Notes: a model not told the origin generated them from the sequence alone. Numbered from the stretch's first letter, positions 1 to 11,629 are shown. The stretch is 64,000 nt of DNA from Isoetes taiwanensis (GCA_021234155.1 JAJEKV010000021.1:13081760-13145759); one strand, 5' to 3'. Translations and numbers: made by a program.

Positions 1-1115
1 ATGACATAAGATCATTTTAGTTGTCAATATCTTCCCAATTCTGAACATTTAAATGCTGATGATCGACCGCCATTGGTTGGACTATTAAGGAAGACCGTTT
101 TCATAGGTTTAGCATGGTTGAAATTAATAACAATATTAAGCAATAGAGAATAGAATAGAATAGATTTTTTATCGTCCACGAGAGGCCAATTGGCCTATGG
201 GACCCAAACAAAAAGAGAGCATGGAGTGGTTCTACAATTGATGCATGTACCATTATTTCTTCTACAAAATGTCAGCATCTACCTTATTTCTTATTTTATA
301 TCAGAGGAAAAATGAGCACTGTATTTCACTCTAATGGTTAGAACAATCAAAATATTTACTTGTTGCATCACTAAGGTGAAGTGGCATCTATATATCTAGC
401 TACACCATAGCAGAAACTGAAAGAAGCACAGTTACCTAGCTCCATAATAGCAGGAAGAAAACTTGAGATGGTATGTACAAAGGCCATATTAGATTTAGCC
501 ATAACACAAACATTTACATTTTAAAAAATGCTGCATGTATTCTCTTCTCATAATAATCTAAACAGATATTGAATGTGTCACGATCATAATGAACCTCGGG
601 CATAATGAATCTAAAATGTCGCAACATTACACATTTGTTTGAGGGATTGAATTGGGTAGATGCCATAGAACATTATATGTTTATGTAAATTTAATTTCAT
701 GCAAAGTGCTTATTATGGGCATAGTAGTGATGATGTGGAAATTTTATGAAAACCTTCCACTTGTTAACAATGTGTGTCATAGACTTTGAGCCAATGTAAT
801 GATTTTCTTCCAGTTTAGTTTTGTTGTGTCCAATTGACATTCACTTTAACCTCGCATTCTTAAAGAATGCCACCAAAATGGATGTGATGGAAAATATTTA
901 CATAAATTAACTTTGCAAGAATGTCTTAAGAACCAATGCTACAAGGATGCTTAATAGAAAGGCACAAATAGGTCCTTGTTGGTATGTTTCTTGCTGCAAT
1001 CTCAATGTTGCTGATTGTATTTAGTAACTGAATTACATGAATAAATGCAACTAAGTTCATGTAAATGCAAATTTGCTACAGATCAAGGTTTGAAATGATG
1101 TAGAATATGACTTTC
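1..1115. other. Unassigned AT-rich DNA 3' of the PPR gene
   Basis: No ORF with recognisable domains, RNA gene or repeat boundary was seen here. The end near the PPR stop codon may hold the 3' UTR of that minus-strand gene, but no polyadenylation site could be assigned. Confidence 0.4.
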
Positions 1116-2032
1116 TTATGGCTCATCAGCTGCACTTAAAATGGTCATAAAAGTATATCTATTTGGTTCCACGCCTTCTGATTGCATCTTCTGAAAAAGC
1201 ATCCAAGCTTCTCTTTTAAGGTTCTGATTGACATATGCTGAAATCATGGCAGTCCATGACATCACATTCTGATGTCTGATTTTGCCAAATAAAGCACGTG
1301 CATCCTCTAAGCTTCCACAACTGCCATACATTCTAATGACTGCAGAAGATAGCTCAACTTCAAACTCTAGCTTCTTCCCAATCATATGAGCATGCACAAG
1401 TTTGCCTTCTTCCAAAAATCCTGGATGTGAACATGCATCTAAGATGGTTCCAAAAGTAACCTTGTCTGGTTCTACACCATCACAACACATTTGCCTATAA
1501 ATCTTAAAGGCACTCATTTCATAGCCCTGCTCAGCATGAGCAGAAATAGCTGTAGTCCATGATATTGCGTCCCTCCTCTCCATATTGCTAATGACATGAC
1601 ATATATCCTTCAAAGATTTACATTTACTATACATTTTTAGAAGGGCATTTCCCACAACAGCATCAGAGTTGTAGTTTCTTTTAATACTGCTACAGTGAAT
1701 AAGCTTGCCATATGAAAATGCTTCCATAACTGAACAAGCATTAAAAGTAGCAGCAAAAATTGTTTCTTCAAGCTCCATACCTTCTGATTGTATCTGCTCA
1801 AAGAGATGGCGTGCATCTTTCCATCTTCCCCAATGCCCATAACCCTCAATCATGGTAATCCAATGACAGATGTTGCGCCTTGGTAAATTTTCAAAGACTT
1901 GCAGTGCATAATCAAGATGTCCTTGCTTAATCAAAGATATAATCTCTTCATGCTCATCCCTTGACCTCCTCTTCTTAGGAACTTCGTCAGCTAGGATGAG
2001 ACTACGGCTGTACCTGATAGATTGGCTGTACC
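1116..2032 (-). CDS. PLS-class pentatricopeptide repeat (PPR) protein, 3' exon, short or truncated
   Basis: The frame encodes tandem ~35-residue helical PPR repeats typical of plant organelle RNA-binding proteins. Visible signatures include NALLKMYSKCKSL, ISWTTAISAHAEQGY, GVEPDKVTFGTILDACS and VMSWTAMISAYVNQN, alternating P, L and S type spacing. The frame is open from a stop at 2043-2045 but has no ATG before the repeats, so a 5' exon is needed. A CGCAG acceptor ends at 2033. A candidate first exon lies upstream, with ATG at 2163 and a donor at about 2112 (GTACGC) or 2103 (GTATAT); only the former keeps the frame. The protein stops (TAA, 1116-1118) just after a repeat begins, with no E, E+ or DYW tail. 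It is therefore either a short P/PLS protein or a truncated editing factor. RNA target and organelle are unknown. Confidence 0.72.
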
Positions 2033-2163
2033 CTGCGATGAATCATAAACATAAACTAAATCAGAATTTAAAAACTTTAACTGAAGTCATAGACCAAATA
2101 TACGATCTGCGTACAGAATTTTAATGGCCAAGAATCTGCTCTGACTAAGATGCTCCTCATCAT

Positions 2164-3733
2164 TCTGCTTGGAACAAAAATTTGACGTGAAAGCTTTGCC
2201 GCACAAAAACAGATTTTAAGTCTTTCCCATAGTTGCCTGTGCGATGTCCTTGAGGCATTATGAAAGACTGGGAAATGTATGCTCAAAGACAGTGCTTAGC
2301 ATAAACTTTAAGTATTGGAAGATATGACGAAAGCACTGTCGGGCAAGGTTTTTCCATTAGGGTTAGGGGCAGTGCATGGTTGAAATGAATAGGAAAATTT
2401 CCTTCTCACCTTAGGATTAGGATGAACAGGCTCCTGCGGATTTGAACGGGATTTTATCCTACTAATAAAATTTTGGTTCTAAAAATTTCCTTTAAATCTC
2501 ATAAACAAAAGGATATCAAACAATTTGTGGCCTACAAAGAAAAATTGATTTCCAATAACAATGTATTGAATTCCAGCAAAAATAACATAAACAAGTCATG
2601 GTGAACAAAGCATTCTTTCGACAATGTAATCTGATTCTTAGAATGAAGTAACATGGAGGCTACAATTTAAGAATCTATATAATAATGTGCTTCTATAGAG
2701 AAGAAAGAACAAAGAAGCAATGTATTTAGAGGGCTCAATGGCTTCTACCTTTTTTGGTATTAATAGTTTCTACCTTTCTTGCTATTAATGACAAAGCAAT
2801 GTTCCCCGATGCCGAGCTTACTGTTGTATAGAACATTCTGAGAAAAGGCCCATCGCAGTTTTCTAATACATTAGACAACTGCTTCGATGCCACCAATAAG
2901 CACAAGTCCGAAAGATCTTCTAAATGGGTATGCATGCTAGTACTAATTTGATCATCTACATTTTTGATATGGCAATCGCAAATCCGCAATGGCAAAATCC
3001 AGCATAGGAAGTAGCAAGAAAGAGCTAGAAAAGAATCTCTACCTCACCTCACACTCTTGGTGCCAAACTTCTATTATCAAACCTCTATTATCAGATCCTT
3101 GTTAGGTAAGGAAAGGAAGGAATCAAAAATTTCGAATTTTATTTCTTTGGCCTGGCCCTGGCCATTTATTATACGTAGGAATACATAAATATAATTAGAG
3201 AACCATTAAAAAAAAAACATACTAACCAACCATATAAAAAATATCGTATAACTTATTTATTTAACCGAAAAAAAATCCTACCTATATAAAAATGAATGGG
3301 AAAAATCCTTATACGTCTCTTTTTTGATCGGCCGTATATCTGCTACATTTTAGGTGAACCAGGAAAATCGTTTTTTGAACCGGAAATTCTATGAAGTGCC
3401 TAGGACTTTGCCGCACGTAGGTTAGGGGAGGGTCATCGATTGTGTATCAATTGTGTACCATGGTCCAATTGTGGACCATAGCAAAATGAATCAAAATGGC
3501 TAATAGTGTGTCAACACATAATTATTGTCTCAACCTAGACAATTGAATGAAGTAGGTAAAAAAGTGGGTCCAATTTTAATCATTCAATCTTGGCGTATTT
3601 AAAGGATTCTTTTTGTCGATTGAGTGGGGAAATTTCATCGGCTACGTCTATTTTTTTAAGCAAAACTATGTGTAATACCTCAAGCCCAGAGCTCTTTGAA
3701 TGTATAATTGTAATTGGCGCAAAAAATAATTTA
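2164..3733. other. Unassigned region between PPR gene and copia insertion
   Basis: No convincing gene. Around 3440-3490 there are overlapping near-palindromic stretches (CAATTGTGTACCATGGTCC and its echo CAATTGTGGACCAT). The sequence runs into the T-rich target site of the copia insertion at 3734-3738. Confidence 0.4.
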
Positions 3734-3738
3734 TTTTT

Positions 3739-3927
3739 TGAAAGTGCTCTGTGACTGAGAGAATTGAAGGAATAGAGAAAGACGAAAAAAGGGACGTAGG
3801 CTGCTCTACGCATGCATGAAAAGAACCTCCTAAACCCTACGTGACTATGGCCTTTATAGATAGGCCATGTCACCAATACACGTGGAAAAAGGTGCTTGCT
3901 GAGTCATCATAATAGGTTGACCTAACA
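3739..3927 (-). repeat. Copia 3' LTR (189 bp)
   Basis: Intact LTR copy. On the plus strand it runs from TGAAAGTGCTCTG to GGTTGACCTAACA. It matches the two halves of the 5' LTR at 11489-11592 and 18512-18597. This copy shows the unbroken sequence at the site where the other LTR was invaded (CCTACGTGACTATGG). Confidence 0.92.
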
Positions 3928-3935
3928 TCCCCCCT
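3928..3935 (-). promoter_or_regulatory. Polypurine tract of the copia element
   Basis: AGGGGGGA on the minus strand directly abuts the TGTTAGG start of the 3' LTR, the position where plus-strand DNA synthesis is primed in LTR retrotransposons. Confidence 0.8.
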
Positions 3936-3989
3936 GATGACCAGCATAGCTCAAAGTAGACAAAATTTAAGAATTTAACAGTGGAGAGA

Positions 3990-4650
3990 TCAATGTCCCC
4001 CTTGAGTACTGGCTGCAGGTACAACATGCAAAAAATGTTTCATGTCAGTAAAGTGTCTTCCTATAAGTGCTTTTGTAAAACCATCAGCATGTTGTTCTTT
4101 GGTGGAGTAGTAAGAAAGATTGAGCTGTCCGTTTTGTAGTTGTTTTCGAACAAAGCAGAGTTTGATGTCCATGTGTTTTATTTGAAGATGCATCTGATAG
4201 TCTTTAGCATGTTGAATAGCCCCAATGTTATCGCAATAAATCGTTGCAGGGGTTGTGAGAATGCCAAGATCTTCAAATAGGTGTACCAGCCATAGCATTT
4301 CCTGAACTGTAAGTGTGGGAGCTTTAAGCTCAGCTTCAGTTGTGCTAATGCTATTAGTTTCTTGCTTTTGTGACTTCCAACTAATGGGATTGCCTCTAAA
4401 AAAGGAAAGGAAATATACCCTAATAGACATTTTCGATGGTCAATGTCTGTTGATGCCATGTCTGAATCAGAGTAGTGATCTAATTGAGGATTCAACACTC
4501 TTGTATAACTCAGTCCTTCTTTAGCAGTCCCTCTGAGATATCGAAGGACTCGCTTTGCTGCCTTCCAATGAGTTTCTTTAGGATGTGTCATGAACCTAGA
4601 GAGGACTCCTACTGCACACACAATGTCAGGACGAGTGGTACATAGATATA
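3990..4650 (-). pseudogene. Copia RNase H region, frameshifted
   Basis: Two overlapping frames carry consecutive parts of a copia RNase H. The first (about 4650-4400) has [20 protein letters not shown] and [16 protein letters not shown]. The second (4430-3990) has [30 protein letters not shown] and EQHADGFTKAL, the usual end of copia Pol. A frameshift near 4400 separates them and a further stop lies near the RT junction, so the chain is non-functional. The stop is about 60 bp before the purine tract. Confidence 0.88.
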
Positions 4651-4720
4651 GCAGGGCACCAATGAGCTATCTATACAATGTGCCATCAACAGCTTCATCC
4701 TCAGTGTGTAATGTCAATTG

Positions 4721-5557
4721 TTAGCCTGGATCATATGGATTTGGTGCGGTTGTACAATCTGACATGTGATACTTCTCAAGAATTTCTGTTCTGTACTTCT
4801 GTTGTGACAGAAAAATTCCTGTATAGGTTTGCCAAATTTCGATGCCAAGACAGTAATGTAAGAGCCCTAAGTCTGTTACCTCAAAGTGAGCATTGAGGCG
4901 AGCTTTGGTGGAGTGTAGGAGTTCTTCAGCATCCCCTGTCATTATGGTGTCATCCACATATAGCGAAATAATGGAGACCAATGTGTTTTGGAACTTAAAG
5001 TATAAGCTAGGATCTGCCCTGGACCTTTGATATTTCATATCAATGAGAAATGCATGTATCTTCATGTTCCAACATCTGGGTGCCCGTTTCAGACCATAGA
5101 TGCTTTTCTTTAGCTTGCACACATAATTTGGATAGTGTGGATCTTGAAATCCAGGGGGCTGCTGCATGTATAACTCTGCTACTTCTCCATTGAGAAAAGC
5201 AGATTTGAAGTCCATTTGGTAGACTGGCCATCCTTTCTGAGCTGGCACTGCTCTCATAGTATCCAGTCTAACCATTGGAGCAAAGACTTCATTATAGTCA
5301 AATCCTTGTTCTTGTGTGTAGCCTTTTGCTACTAAGCGAGCTTTGTACTTTGAGATGGTGCCATCAGAATGATATTTGGTACGAAATATCCACTTTGCGC
5401 CTATTACGTTATGATCTGCTAGTTTTGGAACAAGGTCCCAAGTATCCTGTTTATTAAGCATGGTGAGTTCTTCATGCATTGTTGTTTTCCAGTGAGCATG
5501 CTTTGCTGCTTGAGCATATATTGTTGGATCAGAATCCATCAACGATTTTGCCGTCAA
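4721..5557 (-). pseudogene. Copia reverse transcriptase
   Basis: A 278-residue open stretch matches the copia RT (RVT_2) domain from its N-terminal WKTTMHEELTMLNKQDTW to the thumb. Key motifs are KARLVAKGYTQEQGFDYNEV, YQMDFKSAFLNGEV, KKSIYGLKRAPRCW and the catalytic SLYVDDTIM block with its two aspartates. It overlaps the end of the integrase frame by 29 bp in a different frame, showing a frameshift that would prevent one polyprotein. Confidence 0.92.
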
Positions 5558-7067
5558 GGCATAATTTCAAAAACTGGGAGTTTGCAAGATTGGCTGGGAT
5601 ATAGTCTATAGCTGGTAAGCGTGCTATGCGAGCGGATCTTCGTGGTGCAGCATGAGTATTCTGAACTGGAGTATGGGTAGAAGATGCTGGAGATGGAACA
5701 AGTTCAACAAAGTCTAGTGGCGCAAAATCATCATACGGATTGTGCACGAAAGTTACAGGAGCAGGTGTAGGTGCTGGTTGCAAAAGCATCATGATTGTTT
5801 TGGCAGCAGGGGTGACTGTAGTTGGTGATGGCTTTGCTGGGCTGGAATGTTCTGTATACTGATCATTATCAAGCAAGTTGCATATGACCTTGTCATATTC
5901 CATCTGGTCATGGTGATAGAATTCAGAAGAGTATACGGCATCTTCCACAAAGACCATGCTCCTAGAAGAGAAGAGTTTTTTTGCAATAGGATCATAACAA
6001 TGCCATGCCTTCATGTTGGTTGCATAACCTATAAAAATACATTTCAAAGATCTGTCGGCTAGCTTTCCATTCTTTTGAAGAATTTCCCTAGGATAGGTAG
6101 CATATCCTAGACATCCGAACACTTTGAAGTGTGATACATCAGGCTTTTTTCCAAACAAAGCTTCAAATGGAGTCTGGAGTTTCAGGGTTTTAGTGGGGGC
6201 CCTATTAGAGATGTAAACTGCTACGACAGCTGCCTCTGCCCAGAAATTTGTTGGAAGTGCTTTATGCTTTAACATACTCCGTGTGAGATCCATAATAGAT
6301 CTATTCTTGCGCTCTACGATGCCATTCTGAAAATGGGCATATGGGACCATTAATTCCCTTTGTACTCCTTTGGACCGTAGAAAGTTGTCAAACTCATGAG
6401 ACATGTATTCCTTGGCATTATCGGACCTGAATGCCTTAATAGTGGTTGAGAATTGATTCTCAATAAGGCTGCTGAAATTTTGATAAATGGAAAAAGCTTC
6501 AGATTTATATTTGATGGGATAAATCCAAGTGTACCGGCTGAAGTCATTAATGAAGAGAATAAAATACCTGCTGCCACCTAGGGATGCAATTGGCAAATGA
6601 CAAATATCAGAGTGTATCAGTTGAAGTGGTCTATCTGCGTGATATTGTGCTTGATCTGGATATGGAGCTTGGATTTGCTTGCCAAGCCTGCATGCAGCTC
6701 AATGAAGATCTTCCACTTTGAGAACTGGTAAGCCTTTTACGATTTGATACTTTGATGCAGAAACTAGAGCAGAAAGATTTGCATGTGCGTACCTTGCATG
6801 CCACAGTGATTCTTGAGTGGTTTGAACTGTTGTTATATATGAGTTTACTGTTTTTGTTGTGGCAGAGTGATTATGAAGCACATAACGTCCTTCCTTGTTG
6901 AGAAATCCTTGTGCTATAGGTCCTAGCTTTTGGAGATCGACATAGGCCAGGGGATTCTTTTGCAAGATGTGAACGAATCCACCTGTGAACAACACGGACA
7001 AGCCTAATTTCTTATCAAATTCACTTACACTGAGTAAGTTAACTAGGAGACCAGATACAAGAATCAC
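5529..7067 (-). pseudogene. Copia GAG-pre-integrase and integrase, stop-interrupted
   Basis: The frame from 7067 contains the GAG-pre-integrase segment (ESLWHARYAHANLSAL), stops at 6699, then continues in the same frame at 6596 through the integrase core. The catalytic acidic residues are visible in IHSDICHLP (near the break), FRSDNAKEYMS and NGIVERKNRSIMD. After the core come the copia-type VFGCLGYATYPRE and RSLKCIFIGYATNMKAW segments and a Pro/Ala-rich linker toward RT. Integrase would insert the element DNA; here it is interrupted and probably inactive. Confidence 0.9.
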
Positions 7068-7071
7068 ATCT

Positions 7072-8256
7072 TCAATTCTGCAAGTGAGACAATTTTCTGT
7101 TTGAAGGATAGCAACTCCTTTGGCTTTTGAATGTTTCTATGTGACCATCTGCCATTCTTACCAGAGTCTTATCATAAGACTTGAGATTGTGAACAAGGTC
7201 TGAATTTCCTGCTAGGTGTTTAGTGGCTCCGGAATCAATGAGCCAGACATCATCTGCTGCTAAGATCTCTGCAGCCAGATTGAGAAATTGGGTCTCCAGA
7301 ATATCAATATCAGTATGTGATACATGAGCAGCAGTAGTTGAAGTGGGCTTTGAAGTGGATTGTTCTTCTACAGGTGCATGAGGAGATGGCCAAGTCTTGC
7401 AATATTGAGCAAACTCTCTCTTTAGTTTCCTGCAGTTACGCTTCATATGACCTTTGATGCCACAATACCAGCATGAAAGAGGATCTTTAGAGCTAGAATC
7501 AGCATCAGAAGACTTATTGAAGTGTCTTTTTTCAGATCTATCATATTTACTAGCTGGAGCAGGAGAATACTTAGCTTTTGAATAGTGTGTTGATTCTTCA
7601 TTTGCTGACTTCTTGTGTTCGATTTCAGCATCATATAGTTGCTGTTGTAGCTGATGAAAAGATACTTGAATCTTGGGCTGCAGTTGATAAAAATCCTTGA
7701 CATGCTGATATTCTTTGGATGAACCATTCAAGGCATATAAGATGAGCTTGATTTCATCCATAGTACCACCTGCTCCATGATACTTTTCTTCTAACTCCTA
7801 TAATTGTTGAATATAATCTCTCATATTTGTGCAATCTTGCAGCCTTAGATTACTCATTTTCCCTTGAAGAGAGAGCTGCTTTCCATCACCTGCATGAATA
7901 CATGCACTGTGAAGAATACTGTAAGCTTCTTGAAAGGTGGTCTTATCTCTGATATCATGCATGAATTCTGGTGATACACATGCTCTCAAATGATTGAGGG
8001 CATAGAAGTCTTTCTTTATGTCATCAGGGGTGAGAGGATTCCAGGATTTGCCCAATACATCACCTAAATCCTTCAAATTAAGATGAGTTTGAAGGGCATC
8101 TCTCCATGTGAAATAGTTATCACCATCAAGAATTGGATGTTGGAAATATTTCCAATGTTCATGACTGGTGCCACGTCTATGGCTCAAGAATTTTGGGTAG
8201 AATAAATCTGTCAATAGGGCTACTCCAAGCACTCAGATCTACTCCAAGCACTCAGA

Positions 8257-8258
<2 letters not shown>
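7072..8258 (-). pseudogene. Copia Gag and aspartic protease, with stop and frameshift
   Basis: Upstream part (8232-7798) is a copia Gag with GDNYFTWRDALQTHLN and a UBN2-like helical region. An in-frame TAG at 7798-7800 interrupts it. The same frame then continues to 7072 with the nucleocapsid CCHC knuckle CWYCGIKGHMKRNC and the protease motif VWLIDSGATKHL (catalytic Asp-Ser-Gly). A frameshift near 7070-7100 separates it from the integrase frame. The natural Gag start is lost or displaced because a retroposon inserted at 8260. Confidence 0.88.
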
Positions 8259-8259
<1 letters not shown>

Positions 8260-8294
<35 letters not shown>

Positions 8295-8580
8295 AAGGCA
8301 AGGATTTTTTTATATTCATGTTAACATAAGTACATCAGAAAAAGGTATATCCATTGGAAAATGATATACCAACTAAAGGCATGCAGAGATATAACTTCTG
8401 CCATGTCCAAAAAGAGAACCCCAATCATGGAGTAAATACAACCTTTATAATTTTAAACTTGTAAAGACAGTTGTATCAGAAATTTAGCTTGGAACCTGGA
8501 ACCCCTCTTGTGCTGCAATCAGATCTTGTATGGTCAGATTTTCTATCCTGCGTCTACCAAAGATATTTAGAAGTGAATCA
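8260..8580 (-). mobile_element. 5'-truncated poly(A) retroposon inside copia gag leader
   Basis: A long T run (about 8260-8293) is followed by GAAGGCAAGG, i.e. on the minus strand an insert of about 290 bp ending in CCTTC plus poly(A). It is flanked by the perfect 15-bp direct repeat CAAGCACTCAGATCT (8245-8259 and 8581-8595), a target-primed reverse transcription signature. The left copy also lies in a 20-bp tandem duplication (8221-8259). No coding domain is visible in so short a piece. Confidence 0.85.
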
Positions 8581-8876
8581 CAAGCACTCAGATCTGAGAT
8601 ATCTAACAAGGAAAGAAAAGTCTAGAAAAAATTTCTTCAGACTATGAAGTCTGGGATCTCAGATCTGACCAAACCGGCTCAATGCCATAAAATTCGGTGT
8701 AATTTCGAATTTGGGTATGCATATATCCATGCTCAGCCTCAAAAACGGCCCAGTGCAGCAAGAATTAAAGGGATCTGACTATTCTTGCTCCAGAATTTAC
8801 AATTCTTGGCAAATTCCTCTGTTCTTGCAAAGCTAGCAAGAAATCCTGTGGGGTTTTCTGATGCAGACGAACCTTG

Positions 8877-8914
8877 GATTGTTGAGAAGCCTCAGCAATT
8901 TTTCTGAAGGTAGA
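8877..8914 (+). repeat. 38-bp direct repeat flanking the AP-4 insert, left copy
   Basis: The 38 bases from GATTGTTGAGAAGCC to CTGAAGGTAGA recur at 11367-11404 with one mismatch. Outside them, copia leader sequence continues, so they look like a duplicated target produced when the 8915-11366 segment was inserted. Confidence 0.85.
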
Positions 8915-11366
8915 ATATCTAGCATTATAACAGGGGGTTTTTTTTTCTGTTTTTGTATTGTTTTCCCTAAGCTTTTCATATGATTTGGTGGGCGTATTCA
9001 TCCAGGTGTACTAAATAGTATTTCTAGAGTGCACCCTTTTGTTAGCCGTTGATTTTAGAAAAGAGGGCAAATCCTGTGGTCTATTATTTTTAGGTTTTTT
9101 TTTTAGGGTTGTGTGGATTAGGGCCATAATCGAGGTGGGTAAATTTTTTTTGAGCCATTTTTTTTGGATTTGTATGGTGTCGGTTTCTTGTTTTTGGATT
9201 TGTATGGTGTCGGTTTCTTGTTTTGGGTTATTGGCAAGGCAGGGCGGCGTGGCTATGGCGGAGGAGTTTCGTGAAGAGCCGGATTTCAGAGTTGTTTGAA
9301 GGGCTGATGCACAGGAGCGAGCACAGGACTGATGTTTTGCAGTGTGGATGCAGAAAAGCAAGCAGAACAGTGTTGATGCAGAAAAGCAAGCAGACAACGG
9401 CTTTTGGGGATGTTTTGCATAGGCCTTGATGGCATGGGCATGCCGGATTTGCAGGGCGAAGCATGGTGTTCCCTTCATATTATTTCAGGAGATTAGGGCA
9501 TGAATGCCTTGCATGCATACCTTTTCTTGTTTACTGTTCAATGAATTGAGTCCTTACATTGATGCTGCACTAACTATGAATCAAGGTTCGGCTGGAGTTA
9601 CTACTGACAGTAGCAGCAAAGATATTCTTCAAAAGGCCTCCTGAAAGTCAGAAGGTTCTTGGAGCAGCTCTAGCAGCTGGATTAGCAGATGCAAATCAGG
9701 TCCCTTCTTGAATGCCTCTTAGCTCTTATGGTTACAGTGTTCCATACAGTGGCAGGATGTACATGACAGGGCACTGTTTTACTACAGGCTTCTATTGCGT
9801 GGAGTTGAAGTTGCAGAACATGTTATTAATCCGCCCAAACAGGCTGTCTCTGTCTTCGCGGACATACAAAGTAGTGAGATAAAGGATAGAATTTTCGATG
9901 AATTTAACAGCCTTTCAGTTGTTTATCGTCAGGTAGATTGCCAAAAGACTTTATAGACCATATATAATCCTGCGACCCTTTATGTATTAAGATGGTTTTT
10001 CAAATCTGCAGCCTTCTTACCTGTTTCTTGACAAAGAGCACCGAGGTTTCGTGGAATTCTCAGATGATACAAGCACTTTAGCCGTAGGTTCTTCTACGGA
10101 CAATATTTTGCCAAGTGAGCAAGTGGAAGCAAGTGGCAACGATCTATTGTTGGGTGCATCTGAAAAGGAACATAGTCGAGCTACCATAAGTAATGGCTCA
10201 TATGCATCTGGGCATAGCATTGTGGACGCTAGCCAACATGACATGACAACAATGCAAAGACAGAAGCCTATCTTAGCAATTGATGATCTTCTTGGACTGA
10301 GTTTGGCACCAGAGGCATCTCCAGCACTGAAGCTTAATCCAAAGCCTGTGCTTGACCCATCGTTGTTTCAAAGGCAGCGGAGCCAGCTGTCCGTTGCACA
10401 AGCTCTGGTACGTACACTGTTCGTGTGTTGTAACAATTATGTGATGATATGGTGAATTTTACGAATCTGATCTTACTGATTACAAATGTTCATGGTTTTT
10501 TATAGGAATATCCCCTTTCGAGGCAGGCTGTTCAGGCCCTCACTGGTCCGCAACCTCTGTTGTGTCACATGCAAGAAAACTTGATACAATGCATATTCAG
10601 CAAGTCCAATTTGTTGTATTTGTTCTACATACTTTCTTCTTATTCAAATGTATGTTATTGGCGCATCTGATCTGCTTGCCGTCTATGGAAACAAGCTGCT
10701 GTTAAGTTTGGAGTTATATTAGAGTTTTCTTGTTGTTCATCATGTAATTCAAATTTACAGAGCTGCAGGTTGTAATGCAAGCAGCTCTAGTGTTGAACAG
10801 GAATGGAGTTTCCTGTAATCTGTGCATAGTGTATGTATGTTTGGTGTTAAGTAGTCTGTCTGTACATGTTGACTTCAACGGAATACAATTGAGACAACCT
10901 TTGGGTGAGGTGGAAAATGGGGTTTGACCCCATCTTGTTTTTGGATGAACGGCCATAGTTTGTGGGTTTGGAATAATCCATGGAATATTACTTGGATCAA
11001 GGGCCAGGGTTAGACGAGTATAAGGGTTAGACGAGTATGAGAACCCCTTATGCTAGTTTGTGTACACGTTTTCATTTGCATTGTTTTTATGATTTTTATA
11101 TTCTATAGGCCCTAAATTTTTTGTTCTTCAAAGATCTCACAAACATATAATAATATATAACAATAAACAATGATTATATGACTTTCTTTTTGGTTTAGAT
11201 GCTACATATTCACTCAAGGGAGTTTGGACTTTGTATTGTTGCTTGTTTGTTTATTTGGTTTTGTTTTCTTTTGTTAGGGCCCGAAGGGCCAAAATTTTTT
11301 TTTAGTATAACTACCAACACATAACTATCATTAACATTAATTATTATAAACCATTGCATTCCGTTG
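8915..11366. other. 2.45-kb host-DNA insert in the copia leader
   Basis: The segment between the 38-bp direct repeats interrupts the copia leader between primer site and gag. It contains a GC-richer part (9230-9480) with a 30-bp tandem duplication at 9161-9220 and repeated GCAGAAAAGCAAGCAGA, then an intron-containing AP-4 beta fragment on the plus strand, then an AT-rich tail. No terminal inverted repeats, Helitron ends or LTRs were found at its edges. I infer DNA-level capture, for example filler DNA at a staggered break; a captured antisense transcript is an alternative. Confidence 0.7.
9586..10671 (+). pseudogene. AP-4 complex beta subunit (beta-adaptin) C-terminal gene fragment with introns
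   Basis: Four consecutive exons are readable: about 9586-9699, 9756-9932, 10012-10407 and 10506 onward, separated by short GT-AG introns, all in frame. They encode the end of the adaptin trunk (FFKRPPESQKVLGAALAAGL), DVHDRALFYYRLLLRGVEV, the conserved PPKQAVSVFADIQSSEIKDR and FDEFNSLSVVYRQ, then FLDKEHRGFVEFSDD, the hinge, and the beginning of the ear (LSRQAVQALTGPQPLLCHM). This order matches plant AP-4 beta, which helps sort cargo at the trans-Golgi. The N-terminal trunk and most of the ear are missing; the last exon loses homology after about 10600 and ends at a TGA near 10671. It lies antisense to the surrounding copia and is expected to be non-functional. Confidence 0.82.
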
Positions 11367-11476
11367 ATTGTTGAGAAGCCTCAGCAATTCTTCTGAAGGT
11401 AGATAAGCCTCTTTTCTATGTAATCTACAAATAAACTGTTGAGTAGACTGGTGCTAACTCTTTCCTCTAAGCCAGC

Positions 11477-11488
11477 GCTCTGATACCA
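11477..11488 (-). promoter_or_regulatory. Copia primer binding site (initiator tRNA-Met)
   Basis: TGGTATCAGAGC on the minus strand sits immediately after the LTR end (TTTTCA at 11489). It is the standard complement of the 3' end of plant initiator methionyl-tRNA used by copia elements to prime minus-strand synthesis. Confidence 0.93.
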
Positions 11489-11592
11489 TGAAAATGCTCT
11501 GTGACTGAGAGAATTGAAGGAATAGAGAAAGACGGAAAAAGGGACGTAGGCTGCTCTACGCATGCATGAGAAAGAACCTCCTAAACCCTACG
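11489..11592 (-). repeat. Copia 5' LTR, inner part (104 bp)
   Basis: Matches 3739-3841 of the 3' LTR up to CCCTACG, where the tyrosine-recombinase element begins. Differences from the other LTR include two substitutions and a one-base insertion in the CATGCATGA stretch. Confidence 0.92.
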
Positions 11593-11629
11593 TTCCTAGG
11601 ATGGGTCCTAAGACATAATAAGTGGCCGA
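11593..11629 (-). repeat. Split repeat B2 (outer 3' end of the Ngaro-like element)
   Basis: 37 bases beginning TTCCTAGGATGGGTCC on the plus strand, matching B1 at 12303-12339 with one mismatch (ATAATAAG against ATAACAAG). Confidence 0.9.

Noticed and set aside
9586-10671. AP-4 beta as a resident gene disrupted by the copia element
   Set aside because: The fragment lies between the copia primer site and gag, inside one LTR pair and target duplication, and its 38-bp flanks are copia leader sequence; it entered the element, not the reverse.
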